This document shows positions 1 to 8,812 of a DNA stretch of 64,000 nt, piece by piece. This DNA comes from Caballeronia megalochromosomata. Lineage in GTDB: Bacteria > Pseudomonadota > Gammaproteobacteria > Burkholderiales > Burkholderiaceae. The translations under genes were made by a program, and so were the position numbers. The stretch covers positions 1 to 64,000 of the forward strand of contig LRBF01000267.1 in NCBI GenBank assembly GCA_001580565.1, given 5' to 3'. The notes beneath the pieces were generated by a model. The model worked only from the letters and a program-made list of their open reading frames with translations, did not search any database and had not been told where the DNA came from. Position 1 is the first letter of the stretch, and the number at the start of each line of letters is the position of its first letter.

Positions 1-9
1 TTATAAGTG

Positions 10-250
10 ACAGATTTTGTGCTGGACCAGCGCCCTTGGGGTACTAGCTCGTCAGACCGTGCGCGGTCCAAGCCGCGTTGCCCTACGAGGACACTCGCTA
101 TTGCCGGGCCATTAGGTCAATCGCCTGTGCCGCGGCCGGTGTGAGGCACTTTGGATGGGGAAAGCTGTTTCTTTGGTTACTTTCTTTGCAGCAGCAAAGA
201 AAGTGACTGCCGCCCCGCACAGGGGCAGTGCCAATAGACCGACACGAAAA
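10..250. repeat. Probable dispersed Burkholderia-type intergenic repeat with perfect hairpin
   Basis: This non-coding stretch contains a perfect 11-bp inverted repeat (179-189 against 194-204, loop AGCA), flanked by 'ggatggggaaagctg' and 'ctgccgccccgcacagg'. From memory, near-identical hairpin-containing segments recur in Burkholderia genomes and are often mis-called as short hypothetical proteins. That recall is not verifiable from one window, and no second copy was seen here. The hexosaminidase reading frame happens to stay open through it, which would give a false N-terminal extension. The element boundaries are approximate. Confidence 0.45.
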
Positions 251-314
251 CGGGATCCGGCGAAAGCCAAAACCTTCGCCATCCTAACCATTGCCTTCAG
301 TCATCTTTCTCAAA

Positions 315-343
315 ATTACCGAACTGTAAGTTACAGGTATAGT
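315..343 (+). promoter_or_regulatory. Promoter with 13-bp palindrome upstream of GH20 gene
   Basis: A -10-like TATAGT lies at 338-343. Immediately upstream, inside the -35/-10 spacer, is the perfect palindrome CTGTAA-G-TTACAG (324-336). The -35 element is weak (TTACCG at 316-321, 16-bp spacer). A palindrome in the spacer is a typical repressor site, so a regulator of chitin or GlcNAc use is possible, but no such regulator is encoded nearby. Confidence 0.45.
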
Positions 344-388
344 GCTTCGGCGCGTCATCATCAGAGGACGTCGAAACAAGGAGGAGAA

Positions 389-2893
389 ATGAGGCAATTC
401 AAAATAAAACGTTCAGGTATGCAAAATTTGTTAGCAGCCATGCTGATTGCAACAGCGTGCCTGATGACGGCTTGCGGCGACAACTCAGACTCGGGCCCTA
501 CCAACCTGTCACCCACAGCGCGCGCAGCAGCACTCGCCGAAAACCTGATGGTACGCGTCGAAATCGACGCCAACGACGCCACAAAGTCCGGCACGAACTG
601 CGCCGACCTCGGCGCGGACTGGGCCAGTTGCGCACGCGGCAAGCTGATTCTCGAAAACACGGGTACCCGCAGTCTCGCGGCAGGTGGCTGGACGCTCTAC
701 GTCCACAGCATCCGGCGCATCCTGATGGTCGACCATCCCGCGTTTGCGTGGAAACACATCACGGGCGATCTCTACGCGCTCACGCCGAGCGCGAACGTGT
801 TCACGCTCGGCGCAGGCGAGCGCATCGAAGTGCCGTTCGTCGGCGAATACTGGTATCAGCGCTACAGCGATCTCCTGCCGCGCGCCTACGTCGTCGCCGA
901 TGGCAACGCCACGCCCGCCATCCTCACTCACAACGATACCGACGACGAGACGCGTTACGTCGACAAGATTCCACCAAGCGCGGATAACGCAACGGCATTC
1001 TCCGCAACACCCGCACAAGTGCAGCGTGCTCGCGCGGAGGCCGCGCTGCCGTCCGCGCAGCAGACCGCCGCGCGAGCGTTGCCGGCCGTGCTGCGTTCCG
1101 CGCCGGGACAAGGCGTAGCGCAGATTGGCGGCATTGAACTGTCGTTGTCCGGGTTGACGTCGTCGCAAACGGCGGCGCTGAGTTCGCGCGCGGCGACGCT
1201 CGGTCTCTCCGGCGCTGCCGTGCGGGTGAACGGGCAGATCGTCGGCGGCGCGCTGCCATCCGATATCGCGCGCTCCGGCGGCTATCGCCTGACGATCGCG
1301 CAGGGCGGCGTGAACATCGACGCATTCGACGCGGCCGGCCTCTTTTACGGCGTAGAGACGCTGCTGTCGCTCACACCCGCGGGCGGCGGCAGCGTGCCCG
1401 CGATGACGATCGAAGACGCGCCGCGCTATACGCATCGCGGCATGCATGTGGATGTGGCGCGCAACTTCCGCCAGCCCGCCACGCTGCGCCGTCTGATCGA
1501 CCAGATGGGCGCGTACAAGCTCAACCGTCTGCATCTGCATCTGTCGGACGACGAAGGCTGGCGTATCGAGATTCCGGGCCTGCCCGAACTCACCGACATC
1601 GGCGCGAAGCGTTGCCACGATCTCACCGAAACGCGCTGTCTGCTGCCGCAGCTCGGCTCGGGCCCGGACAACCGCTCCGGCGGCGGCTATCTCAGCCGCG
1701 CCGACTATGTCGCGCTGGTGCGTTACGCGGCGGACCGCTTCGTCGAGATCATTCCGGAAATCGACATGCCCGGACACGCGCGCGCGGCGGTCATGTCGAT
1801 GGAGGCGCGCTACCAGCGTCTGGCCGCTCAGGGCAACAAGGCGAGTGCGAACGCGTACCGCCTGCTCGATCCGGCCGATACATCGAACACGACGACCGTC
1901 CAGTTCTACGATCGCCGCAGCTTCATCAATCCGTGTGGGGATGGCGCCCAGCGTTTCGAGTCGAAGGTCATCGGCGAGATCGCGTCGATGCACCGGGAAG
2001 CGGGCGTGCCGCTCTCCGTGTGGCACTTCGGCGGCGATGAAGCGAAGAACATCCTGCTCGGCGCAGGCTTTCAGGCGCTCGACGGCACCGACCCCGGCAA
2101 GGGCCACGTGAATCTCGCGGCGCAGGACAAGCCGTGGGGACGCTCGCCGCAGTGCGCGGCGCTGATCGGGTCGGGCAAGGCCGCGTCCGTGGACGAATTG
2201 CCGTCGATGTTCGCGCGCCAGGTGAGTCAGATCGTGCGCGCGAACGGCATCGGCACGATGGCCGCGTGGCAGGACGGCATCAAGCATGCAAGCGGCCCGC
2301 AGGATTTCGCGACGTCGAGCATGATGGTGACGATGTGGGACACGATCTTCTGGGGCGCATCCGACACGGTTCAGACGCTCAGCAGCCAGGGCTACAAGAC
2401 GGTGCTCGCGCTGCCGGACTATCTCTACTTCGACTTCCCCTATGCGTTCGATCAGCACGAACGCGGCTATTACTGGGGATCGCATGGCACGGACAGCTTC
2501 AAGACGTTCTCGCTCGCGCCCGACAACCTGCCGCAAAACGCGGAGATCATGGCCGATCGCGACGGCAATCCGTTCGAAGTCGTGAGCGCGGGACCGGCGC
2601 CGCATATCGAAGGCATTCAGGGACAAGCCTGGGCCGAAGTGATGCGCACGGACCAGCAGTTCGAGTACATGGTGTATCCGCGTCTGCTCGCGCTCGCGGA
2701 ACGCGCGTGGCATCGCGCGCCGTGGGAACGGCCGTATGTGCAGGGTGAGCGCTACAAGCTCGGCGACACCGATAAAGTCGACAAAGCCGCGCTCGCGCAG
2801 GACTGGGCGGGCTTCATGAGCGTTGTGCAGAACCGCGAGTTGCCGAAGCTGACGCGGGCAGGGGCGGTGATGAGGGCGAAGCTCGGCGGTTGA
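389..2893 (+). CDS. Beta-N-acetylhexosaminidase, GH20, lipoprotein
   Basis: The product is a predicted 834-residue family 20 glycoside hydrolase that removes terminal beta-GlcNAc/GalNAc from chitooligosaccharides or glycans. The start at 389 was chosen because AAGGAGGAGA precedes it and it yields a signal peptide ending in a lipobox (LMTAC), so the protein is probably anchored in the outer membrane or periplasm. Upstream in-frame codons run into repeat DNA. Order: CHB_HEX-like carbohydrate-binding region, GH20b-like domain, then the catalytic barrel (from about residue 345) with the HFGGDE signature; D550/E551 are the catalytic pair. The C-terminus ends soon after the barrel, so the Ig-like C-terminal domain of long Vibrio/Serratia chitobiases appears absent. 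It is monocistronic, with a terminator 13 bp after the stop. Confidence 0.9.
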   Translation: MRQFKIKRSGMQNLLAAMLIATACLMTACGDNSDSGPTNLSPTARAAALAENLMVRVEIDANDATKSGTNCADLGADWASCARGKLILENTGTRSLAAGGWTLYVHSIRRILMVDHPAFAWKHITGDLYALTPSANVFTLGAGERIEVPFVGEYWYQRYSDLLPRAYVVADGNATPAILTHNDTDDETRYVDKIPPSADNATAFSATPAQVQRARAEAALPSAQQTAARALPAVLRSAPGQGVAQIGGIELSLSGLTSSQTAALSSRAATLGLSGAAVRVNGQIVGGALPSDIARSGGYRLTIAQGGVNIDAFDAAGLFYGVETLLSLTPAGGGSVPAMTIEDAPRYTHRGMHVDVARNFRQPATLRRLIDQMGAYKLNRLHLHLSDDEGWRIEIPGLPELTDIGAKRCHDLTETRCLLPQLGSGPDNRSGGGYLSRADYVALVRYAADRFVEIIPEIDMPGHARAAVMSMEARYQRLAAQGNKASANAYRLLDPADTSNTTTVQFYDRRSFINPCGDGAQRFESKVIGEIASMHREAGVPLSVWHFGGDEAKNILLGAGFQALDGTDPGKGHVNLAAQDKPWGRSPQCAALIGSGKAASVDELPSMFARQVSQIVRANGIGTMAAWQDGIKHASGPQDFATSSMMVTMWDTIFWGASDTVQTLSSQGYKTVLALPDYLYFDFPYAFDQHERGYYWGSHGTDSFKTFSLAPDNLPQNAEIMADRDGNPFEVVSAGPAPHIEGIQGQAWAEVMRTDQQFEYMVYPRLLALAERAWHRAPWERPYVQGERYKLGDTDKVDKAALAQDWAGFMSVVQNRELPKLTRAGAVMRAKLGG

Positions 2894-2905
2894 TGATGCC
2901 GGAAA

Positions 2906-2935
2906 CGATAAAGCCGCCCGAGGGCGGCTTTATCG
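2906..2935. terminator. Bidirectional rho-independent terminator
   Basis: Perfect 14-bp inverted repeat (2906-2919 and 2922-2935; the GA at the centre means the innermost pairs must open). It has A/T tracts within the stem ends and lies between the convergent hexosaminidase and ppiC genes, so it can stop transcription from both sides. Confidence 0.85.
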
Positions 2936-2971
2936 TGGATCGCGGAAGCGCGAATGAACAAGCAAGCGCGC

Positions 2972-3754
2972 TTACTTGATCACCGCCTTGCTGCGCAAAC
3001 CCTCTTCGAACGCCTGCAGCTTTTCCTGCTGAATCTGCTGCGCGATTTGCGTCTTCACCTGATCGAGCGGCGGCGGAGCGATTTCACGCGAATCGTCCAG
3101 GCGGATGACGTGCCAGCCGAACTGCGTCTTCACCGGCTCCGGCGTCACTTCGCCCTTCTTCAGCTTCTCCGCGGCCGCGCCGAATTCCGGCACGTAAGCC
3201 GAAGGCGACGACCAGTCCAGATCGCCACCATTCTTGCCCGATCCCGGATCCTTCGAATATTGCTTGGCGAGGTCCTCGAAGCTCGCGCCGGCCTTGATCT
3301 TCGCGATCAGGTCCTTCGCCTGCGCTTCGTCTTCGACGAGAATGTGATGCAGATGCAGTTCCTTGCCGCCGCCGTTCTGCTGGACGAGCTGGTCATAGCG
3401 CGCCTTGATCTCGGCGTCGGTCGGCGTGTTCTTCTTCACGAAGTCTTCGATCAGCGCACGCAGCACGACAGTCTGCTGCGCGACGGCGATCTGCGCCTTG
3501 ACGTCGGGACGCGTCGCGATGCCTTCACGCGCGGCTTCCTGCATCAGGATTTCGCGGTTGATGAGTTCCTCGCGCACCGCCTGCTGAAGCTGCGGCGAAT
3601 TCTGCTGACCCTGCGCGACGAGTTGCTTCACGAGCGCATCGGCGCGCGACGTGGGAATCGGCGTGCCGTTGACGACGGCGACGTTTTGCGCAAAGGCGGG
3701 CGTGGCCGCGAATGCAGCCAGCAACACCCAGACGCGGGTTTTTTTCAAAGTCAT
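2972..3754 (-). CDS. Periplasmic peptidyl-prolyl cis-trans isomerase, parvulin/PpiC family
   Basis: The 260-residue product has a signal peptide (residues 1-22, ending ATPAFA). An N-terminal SurA-like helical chaperone region spans about 23-125, and one parvulin rotamase domain about 133-222, with the family motif LHHILV, a GG-D turn (NGGDLDW) and the FGWHVIRLD strand. The C-terminal helix (about 228-260) is typical of PrsA/PpiC-like foldases. It probably assists folding of secreted and outer-membrane proteins. It is the last gene of the yciB-bolA-ppiC run, a usual Burkholderia order, 83 bp after bolA. The family is certain; the exact orthologue name is not. Confidence 0.9.
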   Translation of the reverse strand: MTLKKTRVWVLLAAFAATPAFAQNVAVVNGTPIPTSRADALVKQLVAQGQQNSPQLQQAVREELINREILMQEAAREGIATRPDVKAQIAVAQQTVVLRALIEDFVKKNTPTDAEIKARYDQLVQQNGGGKELHLHHILVEDEAQAKDLIAKIKAGASFEDLAKQYSKDPGSGKNGGDLDWSSPSAYVPEFGAAAEKLKKGEVTPEPVKTQFGWHVIRLDDSREIAPPPLDQVKTQIAQQIQQEKLQAFEEGLRSKAVIK

Positions 3755-3837
3755 CGGAGGTTCCTAACTGAACTAACAGACGCCTTCAAAGGCGAGTTTC
3801 AAGAGGTAAGGCTTAGCGGTGCACGGCGCGCGCGCGT

Positions 3838-4152
3838 CTATTCGAATTGTTCTGCGAACTCCTGCGGCGTGTAAGCCCGGATCGCGAGCGCGTGCACGCC
3901 GCGCCGCATTTCCTCGGCCAGCGCATCATACACCAGCCGATGCCGCGCCACGCGTGCCTTGCCGGCGAAGCATGCCGCGACGATCGTCACGGTGTAGTGG
4001 CTGCCGGACGACGCGCCCGCATGGCCCGCGTGCGCGGCGCTGTCGTCGTCGATATGCACCGACTGCGCCTGCAATGCCGCGTTCAGACGCGCTTCGAGAT
4101 GCGCGACCTTGTCCGCCGCCGAGGCGCTCATGAAATCGAACGATGCGTTCAT
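3838..4152 (-). CDS. BolA family transcriptional regulator/Fe-S trafficking protein
   Basis: The 104-residue protein has the BolA fold: an N-terminal helix (DKVAHLEARLNAAL), a central beta/helix segment with the invariant histidine (ARVARHRLVYDAL) and a C-terminal IRAYTPQEF strand. BolA proteins bind monothiol glutaredoxins with [2Fe-2S] clusters and affect envelope and stress genes. The start at 4152 has AGGAGGAC upstream and overlaps the yciB stop by the sequence ATGA, so translation is coupled. A residue 38-50 insertion rich in Ala, Gly, His and Ser separates the helix from the core. The longer upstream reading would overlap yciB and is unlikely. Confidence 0.9.
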   Translation of the reverse strand: MNASFDFMSASAADKVAHLEARLNAALQAQSVHIDDDSAAHAGHAGASSGSHYTVTIVAACFAGKARVARHRLVYDALAEEMRRGVHALAIRAYTPQEFAEQFE

Positions 4153-4685
4153 TGTCCGTCCTCCTTCATGTGTTTCGCGAGCCAGAAGCTCTGTGCGACT
4201 ATGAACAGGACGAGACAGCCCGTCGCGCCGAAGAGCTTGAAGTTGACCCACTGATCCGTGGTGTAGTTATACGCGACGAAGAGGTTCACGATGCCGAGCA
4301 GCGCGAAGAACACCGCCCACGCGACATTCAGTTGCCCCCACACGCGATGCGGCAGCACGATCTGCTTGCCCATCATCGCTTCGATCAGATTCTTTCTGAA
4401 ACCGAGCTGCGCGACGATGAGCGCGAACGCGAACAGCCAGTAGAGCGCGGTCGGCTTCCATTTGATGAAGGTGTCGTTGTGCAGCACGAGCGTCGCGCCA
4501 CCGAACACGACGACGACGCCGAGGCTCACCCACAGCATCGGATCGACCTTGCGATGGCGGAACGCGACCCAGGCGATCTGCACGAGCGTCGCCGCGATCG
4601 CGACCGCCGTCGCGGTGTAGATGCCCCAGACCTTGAATGCGACAAAAAAGAGAATGATCGGAAACAGATCGAACAGAAATTTCAT
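4149..4685 (-). CDS. yciB: Inner membrane septation protein YciB/IspZ
   Basis: The 178-residue polytopic inner-membrane protein has the diagnostic start MKFLFDLFPIILFF, the F-K-x-W-G-I-Y-T-A-T-A motif and the central HNDTFIKWKPT loop, and matches the family in length (about 180). There are five to six hydrophobic segments. YciB (septation protein A) contributes to cell-envelope synthesis and septation through interactions with elongasome and divisome proteins. It is first in the yciB-bolA-ppiC run, and its stop overlaps the bolA start by 4 bp. A terminator between it and msrB (4733-4762) implies its own promoter or readthrough. Confidence 0.93.
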   Translation of the reverse strand: MKFLFDLFPIILFFVAFKVWGIYTATAVAIAATLVQIAWVAFRHRKVDPMLWVSLGVVVVFGGATLVLHNDTFIKWKPTALYWLFAFALIVAQLGFRKNLIEAMMGKQIVLPHRVWGQLNVAWAVFFALLGIVNLFVAYNYTTDQWVNFKLFGATGCLVLFIVAQSFWLAKHMKEDGQ

Positions 4686-4732
4686 TGGCGTCCGGACGTG
4701 ATGGGCATCGGATGAATGCGGGGGGCGCGAGG

Positions 4733-4762
4733 AAAAAACGCCCGCGCGGGCGGAGCGGGCGT
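4733..4762 (-). terminator. Rho-independent terminator after msrB
   Basis: Read on the minus strand, an 8-bp GC-rich stem (4755-4762 with 4738-4745, loop 9 nt) is followed by six T residues (4733-4738). It ends the msrB transcript 52 bp past its stop codon. Confidence 0.8.
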
Positions 4763-4814
4763 CGGTACGTCGTGATGCACGGCCGCGCCCCGAGCGAGCG
4801 TGGCGGGCTCGCGC

Positions 4815-5231
4815 TTACTTGGGTTCGAATTGTAGCGCAGCCGAGTTGATGCAATACCGCAGGCCGGTCGGCGCGGGGCCGTCCTCGAATACGTGGCCGA
4901 GATGCGCGCCGCAGTTCTTGCACAGCACTTCGATGCGCAGCATGCCATGCGTGCGGTCGGTTTTCTCCTGGATCACTTCGCCGTTGATCGGCTTGAAGTA
5001 GCTCGGCCAGCCGCAGCCGGCGTCGAACTTCGTGGCGGATTCGAAAAGCGGCGTGCCGCAGCACACGCAATCGTAGACGCCGCGCTCGTCGTGATCCCAG
5101 TATTTGCCGGTGAACGGACGCTCGGTCACGGCGTGACGCGTGACCTGATACTGCATGTCGTCGAGTTCACGGCGATAGGTGGCGTCGTCCTTTTGCAGCG
5201 GATAGCTCGTCGGGGTGTCGTCTCTGCTCAT
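4815..5231 (-). CDS. msrB: Peptide-methionine (R)-S-oxide reductase
   Basis: The 138-residue MsrB repairs the R epimer of methionine sulfoxide in proteins using thioredoxin. Zinc-site cysteines C55 and C58 (CVCC) and C104 and C107 (CKNC) are present, as is the catalytic C127 in the RYCINS motif with the GCGWPSYFKP core. The start at 5231 gives the normal family length; the upstream extension to 5336 would enter the selO end and is rejected. There is no signal peptide, so it is cytosolic. It lies 49 bp downstream of selO, another redox-related gene, and the two may be co-transcribed; the terminator at 4733-4762 closes the unit. Confidence 0.95.
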   Translation of the reverse strand: MSRDDTPTSYPLQKDDATYRRELDDMQYQVTRHAVTERPFTGKYWDHDERGVYDCVCCGTPLFESATKFDAGCGWPSYFKPINGEVIQEKTDRTHGMLRIEVLCKNCGAHLGHVFEDGPAPTGLRYCINSAALQFEPK

Positions 5232-5280
5232 CTCTCGTTCCTTGGGTCTGGCCGGGAAGGCCTTGTATATGAGGGCGATC

Positions 5281-6873
<1,593 letters not shown>

Positions 6874-6980
6874 ATTGAGCGCCTCTGAGTTAAACGATAT
6901 TGTAATTCCGCGCCCGCGGGCCTGCAGGAGCGTGGTTCCGCCATCCGATCAGCATTCGCCAGATTCGAGGAACATCACCT

Positions 6981-8639
6981 ATGACGTCGCCGCTTTACGG
7001 CCAGATGATGGAAGTACCGCTGCTCGCGTCGTCCCTGCTGTCTTATGCTTCGCGTCACTTCGGCGACAACGAGATCGTGTCGCGCCGCATCGAAGGCGAT
7101 ATTCACCGCTATACCTACCGCGATTGCGAGAAGCGCGCCAAGCAGCTTGCGCAGGCCCTGACCGCGCTCGGTGTCGGGCAGGGCGAGCGCATCGGCACGC
7201 TCGCATGGAACGGTTACAGACATCTGGAGTGCTACTACGGCGTGAGCGGCATGGGCGCCGTGTGCCACACGATCAATCCGCGCCTCTTTCCCGATCAGAT
7301 CGCGTTCATCATCGATCACGCCGACGATTCATACGTCTGCTTCGACATGACCTTCGGGCCGCTCGTCGAGCTCATCGCGCCGCAGTGCCCGAACGTGAAA
7401 GGCTGGATCGCGCTCGGCGACGCCGCATGCATCGGCGAGCATCTGTCGAACATGAGCGTGCCGGTGCTGAGCTACGAGAGCCTCATCGGCGAGCACGACG
7501 GCGACTACGAATGGCCGATGCTCGACGAACGGCAGGCTTCGTTTCTCTGCTATACGTCGGGCACGACCGGCAACCCGAAGGGCGCGCTGTATTCGCATCG
7601 CTCGACGGTGCTGCATGCGTACGGCGCGGCGTTGCCCGATGCGATGGGCGCATCATCGTGCGATGCGATTCTGCCGGTCGTGCCGATGTTCCATGTCAAC
7701 GCGTGGGGCATCCCGCACGCGGCACCGCTCGTCGGCGCAAAACTCGTGCTCCCCGGCAAGGACCTGGACGGCAAATCGCTTTACGAGCTGATGGAGGCCG
7801 AAGGCGTCACGTATTCGGCCGGCGTGCCGACCGTCTGGATGGCGCTGCTCACCTACCTGAAGCAGCAGAACGTGCGCTTTTCGACGTTGAAGCGCACGGT
7901 GATCGGTGGCTCCGCGTGCCCGCCCGCGATGCTGCGCATCTTCGAGGAAGAGTACGGCGTGCAGGTGATCCACGCGTGGGGCATGACGGAGATGTCGCCG
8001 CTCGGCACGTTGTCACGGCTGAACTTCAGGCAGCAGCGGCGTCCGCTCGACGAGCAGCGTCGCTCGCTGGAGAAGCAGGGGCACGCGATCTTCGGCGTCG
8101 ACATGAAAGTGGTCGGCGACGACGGCCGCGACCTGCCGTGGGACGGCAAGTCTTTCGGCGATCTGCACGTGCGCGGGCCGTGGGTCATCGACCGCTATTT
8201 TCGTCGCGACGACTCGCCGCTCGTCGACGGCTGGTTTCCGACGGGCGATGTCGCGACCATCGATCCGGACGGCTTCATGCAGATCACTGATCGCAGCAAG
8301 GACGTGATCAAGTCCGGCGGCGAATGGATCAGCTCGATCGATCTGGAAAATATCGCGGTATCGCATCCGCAGGTGGCGGAGGCCGCGTGCATCGCGTGCT
8401 CGCACCCGAAGTGGACGGAGCGGCCGCTGATCGTCGCGGTCCTGAAGCCGGACGCCAGCGTCACGCGCGAGGAACTGCTCGCGCATTTCGAGGGCAAGGT
8501 CGCGAAGTGGTGGATCCCGGACGATATCGTGTTCGCCGACAGCCTCCCGCACACCGCGACGGGCAAGCTGCAAAAGGTGCGCCTGCGCGAACAGTATCGC
8601 GATTACGTGCTGCCCAACGCGGCCGAGAATTCCCTTTAG
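6981..8639 (+). CDS. Acyl-CoA ligase (AMP-forming, medium/long-chain type)
   Basis: The 552-residue ANL-superfamily ligase activates a carboxylic acid through an acyl-AMP to the CoA thioester. It has the P-loop-like YTSGTTGNPKG (from residue 191), the HAWGMTEMSP A5 motif, the GWFPTGDVATID A7 motif, DRSKDVIKSGGEWIS (A8) and a C-terminal TGKLQK containing the adenylation lysine. The sequence resembles AlkK/methylthiopropionyl-CoA ligase-like enzymes more than E. coli FadD. It is the first gene of a long plus-strand acyl-CoA degradation cluster, which it presumably feeds, although a strong terminator follows it. Substrate chain length cannot be told from sequence. Confidence 0.88.
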   Translation: MTSPLYGQMMEVPLLASSLLSYASRHFGDNEIVSRRIEGDIHRYTYRDCEKRAKQLAQALTALGVGQGERIGTLAWNGYRHLECYYGVSGMGAVCHTINPRLFPDQIAFIIDHADDSYVCFDMTFGPLVELIAPQCPNVKGWIALGDAACIGEHLSNMSVPVLSYESLIGEHDGDYEWPMLDERQASFLCYTSGTTGNPKGALYSHRSTVLHAYGAALPDAMGASSCDAILPVVPMFHVNAWGIPHAAPLVGAKLVLPGKDLDGKSLYELMEAEGVTYSAGVPTVWMALLTYLKQQNVRFSTLKRTVIGGSACPPAMLRIFEEEYGVQVIHAWGMTEMSPLGTLSRLNFRQQRRPLDEQRRSLEKQGHAIFGVDMKVVGDDGRDLPWDGKSFGDLHVRGPWVIDRYFRRDDSPLVDGWFPTGDVATIDPDGFMQITDRSKDVIKSGGEWISSIDLENIAVSHPQVAEAACIACSHPKWTERPLIVAVLKPDASVTREELLAHFEGKVAKWWIPDDIVFADSLPHTATGKLQKVRLREQYRDYVLPNAAENSL

Positions 8640-8655
8640 CGCATTCGCGCTCTGC

Positions 8656-8692
8656 AAAGCCCCGGGCCGCTTACGCGTACCCGGGGCTTTTT
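8656..8692 (+). terminator. Rho-independent terminator after acyl-CoA ligase
   Basis: A perfect 11-bp stem (8656-8666 and 8680-8690, 13-nt loop) runs into TTTTT-CG-TTTTT. It separates the ligase transcript from the downstream fused beta-oxidation gene, which has its own promoter. Confidence 0.9.
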
Positions 8693-8731
8693 CGTTTTTC
8701 AGGGCCGCATGAAACAACGCGATCACCTCAA

Positions 8732-8760
8732 TTGAACGATCGTGCTTTTTTGTGTATTCT
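8732..8760 (+). promoter_or_regulatory. Sigma-70-like promoter for the beta-oxidation operon
   Basis: TTGAAC (8732-8737) and TATTCT (8755-8760) are separated by 17 bp, 52 bp upstream of the fadJ-type start. Each hexamer matches four of six consensus positions. The site lies just after the ligase terminator, where a new promoter is needed. Confidence 0.6.
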
Positions 8761-8812
8761 GCGTCCATCACCCACAATTCATCCGATATCCGGTCGACAG
8801 GGAGACACTTTC

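Noticed and set aside
155..388. 78-residue N-terminal extension of the hexosaminidase
   Set aside because: The start at 389 has an excellent ribosome site and gives a lipoprotein signal peptide, while the extension is translated repeat DNA.
509..2713. 734-codon frame on the minus strand opposite the hexosaminidase
   Set aside because: It mirrors the GC-rich third position of the real gene, is Arg/His-rich with no family motif and lacks a ribosome site.
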